Of a stretch of 30,618 nucleotides of DNA, positions 16,601 through 24,055 are shown piece by piece. The position numbers and the translations under genes are program-made. The DNA is from Caldithrix sp. (GTDB lineage Bacteria; KSB1; UBA2214; DYKH01). The notes beneath the pieces are model-generated. The model had not been told where the DNA came from, searched no databases, and saw only the letters and a program-made list of their open reading frames with translations. The stretch is from positions 1 through 30,618 of the forward strand of contig DYKH01000063.1 in the NCBI GenBank assembly GCA_020722685.1, written 5' to 3'. Every line of letters starts with the position of its first letter. Within the stretch, counting starts at the first letter, position 1.

Positions 16601-16924
16601 ATTTGAAATAACAGGAACACAATGGGAATGTGCAAGAAAATTATATAACAAAAATGAAGGTGATAAATACAAAATATATGTGGTGAGCAATGCTGGAACT
16701 GAAAACGCTAAAATCGGCATAATAAAGAATCCCACAAAATTATGGAAAGACGGAAAACTCTATGCTCATCCAGTTCATTTTAAATTGTAAAAAATGCCTC
16801 ATAACAATTGGCTCAACCTGACCGCAGGGGCTGTGCGGTTTTTCAAGTTTAGAAGCCCGCATCAAGTTTTTTTTAGTTATTCGAAGTCTGTGCCCCGCAA
16901 TACTGCGGCAAGTTAGCCAAACCG
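13635..16924 (+). mobile_element. Candidate integron gene cassette (about 3.3 kb)
   Basis: The segment runs from the base after G13634 of GTTATAAGGC to G16924 of GTTATCAGGC, the points where an integron integrase would cut (G/TT). It contains one AT-rich gene on the same strand and ends in an attC site, as cassettes do. The cassette's own first bases (TTATAAGGC) should pair with its R'' box (GCCTCATAA), and do so at all but one position. There is no integrase in the window, so this would be an integrase-less (CALIN-like) site or a cassette placed at a secondary site. Cassettes of this size are rare but known. Confidence 0.6.
13671..16790 (+). CDS. Sacsin/Hsp90-like ATPase with C-terminal DUF3883 domain, putative defence protein
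   Basis: The 1039-residue protein begins with a GHKL ATPase domain of the sacsin/Hsp90 type. It shows the N-box EILQNAEDA (44-52, Asn48 and Asp51 in the Hsp90 positions), HNGKDF near 70 replacing the DxGxG loop as in sacsin-like proteins, GIGISTKK and the glycine box IGKFGVGFKSVF (98-109). A long helical middle follows, then a very acidic linker (about 870-910). The C-terminal domain (about 915-1039) is DUF3883, with Glu919, Asp952 and the Glu966-x-Lys968 pair of a PD-(D/E)xK nuclease. The gene is far more AT-rich than its neighbours and has no Shine-Dalgarno, which suggests transfer. It fills a candidate integron cassette. An anti-phage role is inference from domains and setting. Confidence 0.85.
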   Translation: MENENFDKLITKRQQWVQSSKENNFDFDSILAGIYNDPSHFIYEILQNAEDAKATTISFYLYSDRLEIKHNGKDFDFNDVDGITGIGISTKKEDINSIGKFGVGFKSVFAITQTPVIHSGDFHFEIKDFVIPSLIDNNGITETLIVLPFNHPSRTEDEVFEIVSKKLESIGLKTLLFLKNVKEIKWKTPNKKGHYYKEQKDSKDFENVQRVSIISQVEQGENFEEFLLIKKPIRIETYDLTVEIAYRIGTDEAGKEFIEKEKDSKLIVFFPTEKVTYLNFLIHAPYKTTPNRENIPLDDEQNQYLIAETANLVADSIPIVKELGFLSVSFLEVLPIDQNHTDEIIYSSIFEKVKEKLLSEEALLPTSKEKFTTAQDALLARGKELTELLDESDINVLFGKIDWLDANITYDRTRQLRDYLINELDIQEVNFEDFAVNIKNEFIHQKSDDWLIDFYIRLLDQRSLWEKGGYYGRNAGVLREKPIIRLSDNTHITPCDKDNKIQVYLPAETKSKYKTVKEILTQNKNTLKFLTELGLSKPDIFAEIKEFVVPKYRDPDPDIDIEEYFEDFKKLLIAFQKEEPDKKQEMINDLKDLYIIYSTNSITGEHQFCKPDEVYLKNEDLVEYFNGFDHVFFVSDELTKKFSNGDSGLTELLLTIGCEDKPRRIQIEPTLTSEEKSELRKKSYYDRLTREIHTYDYNYEGLENFLKNITEKRTCILWNFLLKSIESYPKYPKQNFFLGEYQWKYYNENTANFKSRFLKTLIKTAWLFDNNGNLFLPNQISLSELSDSYSKDDDNVEVLIRTFGLQIDEIKQIEEKTGGKFIPKEEYEEYLKWKKEQSEKESKKETEKDSWKAEVEPDSIEVTVEEIEPEIIDTPDLRGQCPSEINTGNNNDESEMDEQDEVKKGKSNKQLKDIGKWGERFVYNHLQQNLINQDNTEIVWLNENGDVGKGYDFSIVSDGNEIEYIEVKSKTDSDPQLFEITGTQWECARKLYNKNEGDKYKIYVVSNAGTENAKIGIIKNPTKLWKDGKLYAHPVHFKL

Positions 16925-16933
16925 TTATCAGGC
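16796..16933 (+). repeat. Integron attC recombination site
   Basis: R'' GCCTCATAAC (16796-16805) pairs with R' GTTATCAGGC (16924-16933) at 9 of 10 positions. L'' TTGGCTCAAC (16808-16817) pairs with L' GTTAGCCAA (16912-16920) except for one extra C at 16814, the extrahelical base expected in attC. A further CCGCAG/CTGCGG helix (16822-16827, 16903-16908) follows, then a variable loop. The R and L boxes are separated by an unpaired AA/CC spacer. Length (138 bp), box order and position 5 bp after a stop codon all fit an attC of the larger (VCR-like) size class. The R' box departs from the classical GTTRRRY consensus. Confidence 0.8.
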
Positions 16934-17043
16934 AGGAGAATACCTTACGCATAGGATTGCAAATCGCCAGGTCAGCCCCCAAATCCTGAAATGCATAGAC
17001 CTTGACAGCCTTTTAGAATTTCAATTTTCTTGCTGATAAAAAT

Positions 17044-17604
17044 ATGAATCTCAAAGTCAAAGCAATTGTCATTGACGCCGAGGGATTGCAGCGCACCATT
17101 ACACGCTTGGCACATGAAATCATAGAGCGCAATCATGGCGTAGGTTCGATAGCTATCGTCGGAGTGCGCACGCGCGGGGCGACCATCGCCGAGCGTCTGG
17201 TGAAGAAAATAGCGGAAATCGAAAATCGGCCGGTACCGCTGGGCATCCTGGACATTACTCTCTATCGCGACGATTTTCGCCGGCGCATGAAACAGCCGGT
17301 GGTTCAGGTGACGGATATCCCGTTTGCTATCGATGGCATCAATGTCATCTTGGTGGATGATGTGTTATTTACTGGCAGGACGTCCCGAGCAGCCTTGGAT
17401 GCGTTGATGGACTTTGGGCGGCCCGCAAGTGTTCAGCTAGCTGTCTTGGTTGATCGCGGCCATCGGGAGCTGCCCATTCGCGCCGACTATATCGGCAAAA
17501 ATATCCCAACAAGCGTCGGCGAAGAAATTCAAGTTCGTCTTCGGGAAACGGATGGCGAGGACTGTGTGTTATTGGTAGAAGCACCAAAGGAGGCTAACAC
17601 GTGA
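17044..17604 (+). CDS. pyrR: Bifunctional pyr operon regulator / uracil phosphoribosyltransferase
   Basis: PyrR binds pyr mRNA in response to UMP/UTP and also makes UMP from uracil and PRPP. The 186-residue protein has the PRPP-binding loop ILVDDVLFTGRT (about 101-112), RTRGATIAERL near residue 42 and the LYRDDF segment typical of PyrR. It is the first gene of pyrRBC and overlaps pyrB by 4 bp. I see no PyrR-binding hairpin consensus in the 110 bp between the attC site and the start, and only a partial promoter (TTGACA at 17002-17007 without a good -10), so the control mode here is unclear. Confidence 0.95.
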   Translation: MNLKVKAIVIDAEGLQRTITRLAHEIIERNHGVGSIAIVGVRTRGATIAERLVKKIAEIENRPVPLGILDITLYRDDFRRRMKQPVVQVTDIPFAIDGINVILVDDVLFTGRTSRAALDALMDFGRPASVQLAVLVDRGHRELPIRADYIGKNIPTSVGEEIQVRLRETDGEDCVLLVEAPKEANT

Positions 17605-18533
17605 CGCTGGCAAGCAAGCACTTGCTTGGATTGGAAGGCGTGCCGGAATCCGACATTTCCCTCATCTTGGATACGGCGGTTTCGTTCAAAGAAATCCTCA
17701 GCCGTCCCATCCCCAAAGTTCCTACTCTCAGAGGACTCACCATCGTAAACCTGTTTTTTGAGCCATCCACCCGAACCAGAATTTCCTTCGAGCTTGCGGA
17801 AAAACGTTTGTCGGCGGATACGGTTAACTTTACTACCACCGGCAGCTCGGTCAAAAAGGGAGAAACACTCAGAGATACGGTGCGCAATATCGAGGCCATG
17901 AAAATAGACATGGTTGTCATCCGTCACGCCGCGTCCGGGGCTCCCCTGTTTCTGACGAAATGTATCGATGCGGTCGTCATCAACGCCGGAGACGGCATGC
18001 ATGAGCATCCTACCCAAGCGCTTCTTGATATGATGACCTTGCGCGAAAAACTCGGCAAGCTGCGGGGACTGAGAGTTGCCATCATTGGAGACATTTCGCA
18101 TAGCCGGGTTGCCGGATCGAACATTCGCGGTCTCCTCACGATGGGAGCACAGGTGATGGTGTGCGGTCCCAGGACCCTTCTCCCGGCCGGCATTGAGGAA
18201 CTCGGGGTCAAAACCTCGACGCGGTTGGACGAAGCCATCGAGTGGGCGGACGTTTTGAACGTGCTGCGCATCCAGCTTGAGAGGCAGGAAACTGGACTTT
18301 TTCCTTCCATCCGAGAATATCATGCCGAATATGGGGTGACCCGCCGGCGGCTTCAGCAAGCAAAAAGAGACATCGTCATCATGCATCCAGGACCCATCAA
18401 TCGCGGCGTGGAAATCGAAAGCGAATTGGCGGACTCGGAATTTTCCGTGATACTCGATCAGGTAACCAACGGCGTTGCCGTTCGCATGGCCGTACTGTAT
18501 TTGTTGAGCGGCATCGAGGGATCGGTCGATTAA
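17601..18533 (+). CDS. pyrB: Aspartate carbamoyltransferase catalytic subunit
   Basis: This enzyme condenses carbamoyl phosphate and aspartate to N-carbamoylaspartate, the first committed step of pyrimidine synthesis. The 310-residue length is typical. Key motifs are FFEPSTRTRISFE (carbamoyl phosphate loop, about 50-62), HPTQALLDMMT (about 136-146), GDISHSRVAGSN (about 162-173) and the C-terminal HPGPINRGVEI. The GTG start overlaps the stop of pyrR (GTGA), implying coupled translation. No pyrI regulatory subunit follows; pyrC comes next. Confidence 0.97.
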   Translation: MTLASKHLLGLEGVPESDISLILDTAVSFKEILSRPIPKVPTLRGLTIVNLFFEPSTRTRISFELAEKRLSADTVNFTTTGSSVKKGETLRDTVRNIEAMKIDMVVIRHAASGAPLFLTKCIDAVVINAGDGMHEHPTQALLDMMTLREKLGKLRGLRVAIIGDISHSRVAGSNIRGLLTMGAQVMVCGPRTLLPAGIEELGVKTSTRLDEAIEWADVLNVLRIQLERQETGLFPSIREYHAEYGVTRRRLQQAKRDIVIMHPGPINRGVEIESELADSEFSVILDQVTNGVAVRMAVLYLLSGIEGSVD

Positions 18534-18560
18534 CATCCCCTAAGCATAGGTTGACAAATC

Positions 18561-19853
18561 GTGGACAAACCCATTAAAGCAGAAAAGCTCCTTTTCACCG
18601 GGGGCGAGATTCTTGACCTCAACACCAAAAAACGAGAGCGTCTGGATTTCACAATTGTAAATGGCATGATTGACGAAATAGGGGGAGAGAAACCGGCGAG
18701 CTTTGCCGGTGAGGTCATTGACATTTCCGGGCACCTCGTCGTCCCGGGTTTGATGGACATGCACGTGCATCTACGGGAGCCTGGACGCGAAGACGAAGAA
18801 ACAGTGGCAAGCGGCTGTGCTGCGGCCATGGCCGGCGGCATCACCGCGGTTTGCGCCATGCCAAACACGGATCCGCCATGTGACAAACAGGAGGTCGTGC
18901 GCTTTCTGAAAAGGCAGGCCGAAACGGAATTGGTGGAAGTTTTTCCGATTGCCGCGGTGACCAAGAAAAGAGCCGGCGCGGAAATCACGGAAATGGCCGA
19001 GTTGATTCGCGCCGGGGCGGTAGCCTTTTCCGACGACGGCAATCCCATCTCCAACTCTGCCGTGATGCGGCGGGCGTTGGAATACTCCGGCATGTATCAG
19101 GTGCCCATTATTGACCACTGCGAAGATCCGTATCTTTTCGCCGGTGGGCAAATGAACGAAAGCGTCATGTCTACCCGGTTGGGATTGGCCGGCATTCCCA
19201 ATGCTGCGGAAGAAATAATGATCGCCCGCGACATCGCTCTGCTGCGCCTGTGCGGCGGCCAGGTGCACATTGCCCACATTTCCACCGCAGGGGGCGTGGA
19301 GCTGGTGCGCCGCGCCAAGGCGGAGGGTCTATCGATAACTTGTGAAGTTACCCCACATCACCTGGCCTTTACGGACGAATCTCTCGCTACATTCGATACC
19401 AATCTAAAGATGAATCCGCCGCTTCGAACCGCGAAGGACGTGGCAGCCTTGCAGCAAGGGCTGCGGGACGGGACTATCGATGTGATCGCCTCCGACCACG
19501 CGCCTCATTCCATTGAAGAGAAGGACGTGGAATTCATGGCTGCACCCTTTGGCATCATCGGTTTGGAGACCATGCTCGGCGTGGTGCTCAGCAAAGTGGT
19601 GGAGCCGGGCGTTCTAAGCCTTGAAGATGCCTTGAGCAAAATGAGCCTGGCACCGAGAAGCATTTTGCGCCTTCCTGCGCCAAGGTTCAAAGTGGGGGAA
19701 ACGGCGAATCTCACGATTTTTGCTCCTGAAATGTCGTGGCAAGTCGAGATCGACAAGATCAAATCCTTATCCCGAAATACGCCTTTCGGGGGATGGAAAT
19801 TGCCGGGAAAAGTTTTTGCGGTATTGAACAATCGGCTTTATATGCAGATGTAA
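18561..19853 (+). CDS. pyrC: Dihydroorotase
   Basis: Dihydroorotase closes N-carbamoylaspartate to dihydroorotate. The 430-residue length marks it as the class I (long) form. The metal-binding motif DMHVHLREPG lies at about 66-75. Other ligands are recognisable in PIIDHCEDPYLFAGG, VHIAHIST, and ASDHAPHSIEEKD with the catalytic Asp. It ends with the family's FGGWKLPGKV segment. The start is a GTG at 18561 with a weak AGG about 8-10 nt upstream, 27 bp after pyrB. It closes the pyrRBC unit; the next gene has its own promoter. Confidence 0.96.
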   Translation: MDKPIKAEKLLFTGGEILDLNTKKRERLDFTIVNGMIDEIGGEKPASFAGEVIDISGHLVVPGLMDMHVHLREPGREDEETVASGCAAAMAGGITAVCAMPNTDPPCDKQEVVRFLKRQAETELVEVFPIAAVTKKRAGAEITEMAELIRAGAVAFSDDGNPISNSAVMRRALEYSGMYQVPIIDHCEDPYLFAGGQMNESVMSTRLGLAGIPNAAEEIMIARDIALLRLCGGQVHIAHISTAGGVELVRRAKAEGLSITCEVTPHHLAFTDESLATFDTNLKMNPPLRTAKDVAALQQGLRDGTIDVIASDHAPHSIEEKDVEFMAAPFGIIGLETMLGVVLSKVVEPGVLSLEDALSKMSLAPRSILRLPAPRFKVGETANLTIFAPEMSWQVEIDKIKSLSRNTPFGGWKLPGKVFAVLNNRLYMQM

Positions 19854-19986
19854 GAAATCGGCGCGTTCTCCGTGTTGATCAGCAGGCTTTTCTCCCGGGG
19901 TTTCAGCTCTGTCCATGAACGTTCTTCTCATGTGCAGGTCACATTGCTTTTGGCCGCTTTTCGCGGCTACCGTGAGGAAAAACAGC

Positions 19987-20015
19987 TTGCATGTTAAAGG
20001 GCATTTTTTTATATT
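19987..20015 (+). promoter_or_regulatory. Sigma-70-type promoter of rplM-rpsI
   Basis: TTGCAT (19987-19992) and TATATT (20010-20015) are 17 bp apart, and the rplM start lies 29 bp after the -10 box. The leader is too short for an elaborate regulatory structure. Confidence 0.65.
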
Positions 20016-20044
20016 TACCGGCTTAAAAATTAAGGAGAACGATT

Positions 20045-20473
20045 TTGAAGACGTATACACCCAAGCCTGCGGATATTGACCATAAATGGTTCATCATCGA
20101 TGCTGATGGCGTTGTGTTGGGTCGCTTGGCCAGCAAAGTAGCACAAATATTACGCGGCAAGCACAAACCGATTTGGGCGCCGCATATAGACGTTGGTGAT
20201 TTTGTCATTGTGGTCAATGCAGATAAAGTGCGCGTATCGGGCCGAAAGGCGGAACAAAAAGTTTATATTCACAGCACGGGCTATCCGGGTGGGCTGCGCA
20301 CGGTAACCTATACTGAGATCATGGCGAAAAAGCCGGACTTTATTCTGCGCGAAGCGGTAAAGGGAATGTTGCCACATAACCGACTGGGGCGGAAGATGCT
20401 GAAGAAGCTGAAAATCTACACCTCTCCTGAACATCCGCACGTAGCCCAACAGCCTGAGACTTTACCATTGTAA
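20045..20473 (+). CDS. rplM: 50S ribosomal protein L13
   Basis: L13 is an early-assembling protein of the large ribosomal subunit. The 142-residue sequence has the family core VLGRLASKVAQILRGKHKPIWAPHIDVGDFV (about 24-54), the segment YIHSTGYPGG and the C-terminal MLPHNRLGRKMLKKLKIY. The start is a TTG at 20045 with AAGGAGAACG before it; no in-frame ATG is close by. rpsI follows after 48 bp, the universal rplM-rpsI pairing. Confidence 0.98.
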   Translation: MKTYTPKPADIDHKWFIIDADGVVLGRLASKVAQILRGKHKPIWAPHIDVGDFVIVVNADKVRVSGRKAEQKVYIHSTGYPGGLRTVTYTEIMAKKPDFILREAVKGMLPHNRLGRKMLKKLKIYTSPEHPHVAQQPETLPL

Positions 20474-20521
20474 AACGATCACGGCAATCCGTATCGAGAC
20501 AATCGACTATTTGGAGTAGAA

Positions 20522-20914
20522 ATGAAAGGTACAAGCATAACCGCTACCGGCAGGCGTAAGAATGCCATCGCTCGCGTGCGCTTGATGCCCGGAAGCGGGA
20601 AGATTCAAGTCAATGGTCGTGGCGTGCTGGATTATTTTCGCAGAGACACTCTGCAAATGATCATCGAGCAGCCACTGGTAGTCACTGATTCTATGGGGAA
20701 ATATGACATCGACGCTCAGGTGTTGGGCGGCGGGTTGACCGGTCAGGCTGGCGCACTCTTATTAGGAATTGCTCGCGCCTTGATGAAAGCCGATGAAGAC
20801 TTGAAACCGGCCTTGCGAAGTAATGGCTTTCTCACTCGCGACCCCAGAATGGTCGAACGAAAAAAATATGGCCAGGCTGGCGCCAGAAAGCGTTTTCAGT
20901 TCTCCAAACGCTAA
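20522..20914 (+). CDS. rpsI: 30S ribosomal protein S9
   Basis: S9 contacts the P-site tRNA through its C-terminal tail. The 130-residue sequence shows [25 protein letters not shown] (about 9-33), [19 protein letters not shown] and the conserved end [24 protein letters not shown], which carries the basic tRNA-contacting tail. The length is normal. Confidence 0.98.
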   Translation: MKGTSITATGRRKNAIARVRLMPGSGKIQVNGRGVLDYFRRDTLQMIIEQPLVVTDSMGKYDIDAQVLGGGLTGQAGALLLGIARALMKADEDLKPALRSNGFLTRDPRMVERKKYGQAGARKRFQFSKR

Positions 20915-21038
20915 TTGGAGGCAGCCTTCTTTGCTGCTAACTTTGGCTGCTTGGTGACGGTGACAAGAACGGCTTACCGTTGCCTAAGAGGCACGCGCCT
21001 GCAATGTAGAGACCAAAAGAACAATCATACATCACTCA

Positions 21039-21094
21039 CATCCTTCGGCTAAAAGGGGTGCCCGAAACGGGTCGAATTTCTCCGAAGAAGGATG
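21039..21094 (+). promoter_or_regulatory. Possible structured leader of rpsB-tsf
   Basis: CATCCTTC (21039-21046) pairs with GAAGGATG (21087-21094, with one A-A step) and encloses a CCCG-AAA-CGGG hairpin. It ends 31 bp before the rpsB start, within a 211-bp leader that holds no gene. Ribosomal protein leaders at this place often bind the encoded protein (S2). I cannot match it to a named family. Confidence 0.35.
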
Positions 21095-21125
21095 GCGGAA
21101 TAACCCCAATTTAGGAGCTCCAACA

Positions 21126-21914
21126 ATGGCAGAAATTACCATTCAAGATTTGTTGCTGGCCGGATGTCATTTTGGCCATCTCACTCGCAGATGGAATCCC
21201 AAGATGAAAAAGTTCATCTTCATGGAACGAAATGGCATTCATATTATCGATCTTAAGAAATCGCTGCAGTGCCTTAATCAAGCCTGCGCTGCGGCCGCCA
21301 AGCTTGTACGCGAAGGCGGCAATGTGCTCTTTGTCGGGACAAAAAAACAAGCGAAAGACATCGTCAAAATCGAGGCCGAACGTTGCGGCATGCCCTATGT
21401 GGTGGAACGATGGTTGGGAGGAACGCTCACCAATTTCATAACCATCAAAAAAAGTATCAAGAGACTAAAGAATCTTGAGAAAAAGGCTACCGACGGCACG
21501 TACGATAAGCTGGCCAAGAAGGAAATTCTCTCCATCGAGCGGGAGAAAGAAAAGTTGGAGAAAGTACTGGGCGGCATTCGCGATTTAAACCACTTGCCGG
21601 CTGCGCTCTTTCTCATTGATGCTAAGAAGGAAGCCATCGCTTTGCGCGAGGCTAAGCGTTTAGGGCTTCCGGTCTTCGCCCTCATAGATACCAATGTGGA
21701 TCCGGATCCCATCGATTTCCCCATTCCCAGCAATGACGACGCCTTCAAGGCGATTAGCTTGATCACCCATGCACTTGCTGATGCAATCGCCGAAGGCAAG
21801 GCGGGCAGAATCGAGGTTCAGATGGCTTTGGAAGCGGAAGAGGAAGAGGCCCCGGCGCCAAAGACGAAGGAATTTGAGGAAGACGTTGTTCCCGAGTATG
21901 AGCAAGCGAAATAG
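21126..21914 (+). CDS. rpsB: 30S ribosomal protein S2
   Basis: S2 sits at the head-body junction of the small subunit and is needed to bind S1. The 262-residue protein has LLLAGCHFGHLTRRWNPKMKKFIF (about 8-31), VLFVGTKKQAKDIV, VERWLGGTLTNF and FALIDTNVDPDPIDFPIPSNDDA. The last 35 residues are an acidic tail (EAEEEEAPAPKTKEFEEDVV), longer than in E. coli. The Shine-Dalgarno is TAGGAG within AGGAGCTCC, about 6 nt upstream. tsf follows after 47 bp. Confidence 0.98.
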   Translation: MAEITIQDLLLAGCHFGHLTRRWNPKMKKFIFMERNGIHIIDLKKSLQCLNQACAAAAKLVREGGNVLFVGTKKQAKDIVKIEAERCGMPYVVERWLGGTLTNFITIKKSIKRLKNLEKKATDGTYDKLAKKEILSIEREKEKLEKVLGGIRDLNHLPAALFLIDAKKEAIALREAKRLGLPVFALIDTNVDPDPIDFPIPSNDDAFKAISLITHALADAIAEGKAGRIEVQMALEAEEEEAPAPKTKEFEEDVVPEYEQAK

Positions 21915-21961
21915 ACTGATTGAAATACCCGATATTCGCAAAAGTTTGAGGAGATGATTTA

Positions 21962-22555
21962 ATGGCCATCACGGCATCAGATGTAAAAGCCCTAAGAGAT
22001 GTAACCGGGGCAGGCATGATGGAGTGTAAGAAAGCCTTGGAGGAGTCCAATGGCGATATGGAAAAAGCTGTCGATTATTTGCGCAAGAAAGGACTGCAAA
22101 AGGTCGAAAAGAAAGCCGGTCGCCAAGCCAAGGAAGGTATCATCCAGGCCTATATTCATCCGGGCAGTCGATTAGGGGTTATGGTAGAAATCAATTGTGA
22201 GACCGATTTCGTAGCAAGAACCGCGGAATTTCAAAATTTCGCCAAAGATGTGGCTATGCAAATTGCGGCTTCAAATCCTCTGGTGGTGTCGCGGGAAGAC
22301 CTTAGCCAAAGCGTGATTGACAAAGAACTGGAAATTTACCGTGCCCAAGCGAAGGAGCAAGGTAAACCGGATCAGATTATTGAGCGCTTTATTGCGGGAA
22401 AATTGGAAAAGTATTATCAGGACGTTTGTTTGCTTGAACAAAGCTTTGTCAAAGACCCCAACAAAACCGTCAAGGATTTGCTGAATGAGAAAATCGCCAA
22501 GATCGGCGAGAACATGGTTATAAAGAGATTCGTTCGATTCCAGCTTGGAGAATAG
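21962..22555 (+). CDS. tsf: Translation elongation factor Ts
   Basis: EF-Ts recycles EF-Tu by ejecting GDP. The 197-residue protein has the N-terminal UBA-like domain (VKALRDVTGAGMMECKKALEE, DYLRKKG) and the core motif CETDFVARTAEF that contacts EF-Tu. It is about 80 residues shorter than E. coli EF-Ts and lacks the long second core half and coiled-coil. This is the compact form found in several phyla, not a truncation. It has a clear Shine-Dalgarno (GAGGAG) and is followed by a terminator. Confidence 0.97.
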   Translation: MAITASDVKALRDVTGAGMMECKKALEESNGDMEKAVDYLRKKGLQKVEKKAGRQAKEGIIQAYIHPGSRLGVMVEINCETDFVARTAEFQNFAKDVAMQIAASNPLVVSREDLSQSVIDKELEIYRAQAKEQGKPDQIIERFIAGKLEKYYQDVCLLEQSFVKDPNKTVKDLLNEKIAKIGENMVIKRFVRFQLGE

Positions 22556-22567
22556 GATATTTGTGGC

Positions 22568-22596
22568 GAGCGAGGCTGAGGCTTCGCTCTTTTTTT
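22568..22596 (+). terminator. Intrinsic terminator of rpsB-tsf
   Basis: The stem GAGCGAGGC (22568-22576) with GCTTCGCTC (22581-22589; one G-T wobble) has a TGAG loop and seven T residues follow. It separates rpsB-tsf from pyrH-frr. Confidence 0.85.
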
Positions 22597-22654
22597 ATGT
22601 GCGGACATTCAAAAGAGAATGGGATTGGAAGCAAGATCAGCCGAAAGCGTGGAA

Positions 22655-23374
22655 ATGGCGAGGCCCGCTTATAAACGCATCCTCCTCAAATTGAGCGGAG
22701 AGGCGTTAATGGGCGATGGCAAGCTGGGAATCGATCCACAGGTGGTCGATCAAATAAGCCGGGAAATCAGCGAAGTGGCCCATTTGGGGGTACAGATCGG
22801 GATCATCATTGGCGGAGGAAATATCTTTCGCGGCCTGTCCGCCAGCGCCCGCGGTATGGATCGCGTCACTGCCGACTACATGGGCATGCTGGCCACCGTC
22901 ATCAACGCCCTGGCTTTGCAGGATTACTTGGAGCGCTATGATCTGGAAACGCGGGTGATGACCGCCATCAAGATGGAGGAGTTGGCAGAGCCTTTCATAC
23001 GCCGACGAGCCATCTCCCACCTGTGCAAGGGCAAGGTGGTGATCTTTGGCGCCGGTACCGGCAACCCATATTTCACCACGGATACGGCCGCAGCCCTGCG
23101 CGCCATCGAGATCGAAGCGAATGCCATCTTCAAGGGTACGAAAGTGGACGGTGTCTATGATAAGGATCCCGCCCTGCATGCCGACGCCGTGCTTTTCACA
23201 GAGCTTTCGTATATGGACGTTGTGCGCAAACGGTTACGCGTCATGGACGCCACCGCCGTCACATTGTGTATGGAGAATCAATTACCCATTGTGGTATTTA
23301 ATCTCAGAACAAGCGGAAATCTTAAAAGGGTCATTTTAGGCGAATCGATTGGAACAAAAGTAATCGGTGACTGA
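22655..23374 (+). CDS. pyrH: UMP kinase
   Basis: Bacterial UMP kinase phosphorylates UMP to UDP and is controlled by GTP and UTP. The 239-residue protein has the amino-acid-kinase fold motifs [15 protein letters not shown] (about 4-18), [11 protein letters not shown], and [16 protein letters not shown] near residue 138. Then come [10 protein letters not shown] and the C-terminal [18 protein letters not shown]. The frame opens at an ATG at 22619, but 22655 matches the family start; neither has a strong Shine-Dalgarno. frr overlaps its last 8 bp. Confidence 0.95.
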   Translation: MARPAYKRILLKLSGEALMGDGKLGIDPQVVDQISREISEVAHLGVQIGIIIGGGNIFRGLSASARGMDRVTADYMGMLATVINALALQDYLERYDLETRVMTAIKMEELAEPFIRRRAISHLCKGKVVIFGAGTGNPYFTTDTAAALRAIEIEANAIFKGTKVDGVYDKDPALHADAVLFTELSYMDVVRKRLRVMDATAVTLCMENQLPIVVFNLRTSGNLKRVILGESIGTKVIGD

Positions 23375-23933
23375 TATGGTAGAAGAGATTAAAAGAGATG
23401 CCAAGCACAGGATGGAGCTGGCGGTAGAAAATCTGCGGGGAGAGTTGGCCCGGCTACGCACCGGTAAGGCAACCCCGGCGCTGTTGGATGGGATCACGGT
23501 CAATTACTACGGCGGCAACATGCCGATCAAACAGGTGGCCAATGTGAGCGCACCCGATCCGCGCTTGTTGGTAGTGCAGCCATGGGAAAGAAGTCTCTTG
23601 AGCGAAATCGAAAAGGCGATTCTCAAATCCGACTTGGGTCTGAATCCTACCAATGACGGCATTGTGGTGCGCATACCGATTCCGACGCTTACCGAGGAAC
23701 GACGCCTTGCGTTGGTCAAGTTAGTCAAAAAGGAGGGCGAGGAGAGCAAGGTGGCGGTGCGCAACATCCGGCGCGATGCCAACGAAAAGCTGAAAAAGGC
23801 GGAGAAAGATCATCAGATTTCCGAAGACGATCTACATCGTGGGCAGGACAAGATACAGGAAATGACCGACGAATATACCAAAAAGATTGATGAAATTCTA
23901 ACGGCGAAAGAGAAGGAAATCATGGAGATTTAG
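23367..23933 (+). CDS. frr: Ribosome recycling factor
   Basis: RRF works with EF-G to split post-termination ribosomes. The 188-residue protein shows [18 protein letters not shown] (about 26-43), the domain II segment [22 protein letters not shown], and [16 protein letters not shown]. The C-terminal helix contains [18 protein letters not shown] start at 23367 overlaps the end of pyrH by 8 bp; the ATG at 23376, three codons in, is also possible. A strong terminator follows. Confidence 0.97.
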   Translation: MTDMVEEIKRDAKHRMELAVENLRGELARLRTGKATPALLDGITVNYYGGNMPIKQVANVSAPDPRLLVVQPWERSLLSEIEKAILKSDLGLNPTNDGIVVRIPIPTLTEERRLALVKLVKKEGEESKVAVRNIRRDANEKLKKAEKDHQISEDDLHRGQDKIQEMTDEYTKKIDEILTAKEKEIMEI

Positions 23934-23960
23934 CTCGTTTTGCTCCATGCTGAGATTTTT

Positions 23961-23998
23961 GCACCGCTGTCCTTGATCCGGCAGCGGTTTTTTTATTT
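23961..23998 (+). terminator. Intrinsic terminator of pyrH-frr
   Basis: ACCGCTG (23963-23969) pairs with CAGCGGT (23982-23988), and seven T residues follow. It lies 30 bp after the frr stop. Confidence 0.87.
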
Positions 23999-24055
23999 TC
24001 AACCCTTCTACGGTTTCCTTCAGCGAGGCTCTGAAGCTCGGCACCTTTTTGCGAG

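Noticed and set aside
17529..18536. Long minus-strand frame of 335 codons antisense to pyrB.
   Set aside because: It mirrors the codon structure of pyrB, which is unmistakable, and resembles no known protein.
21962..22555. Truncated EF-Ts.
   Set aside because: The short 197-residue form is normal in several bacterial phyla, the frame is intact and a terminator follows at the proper place.
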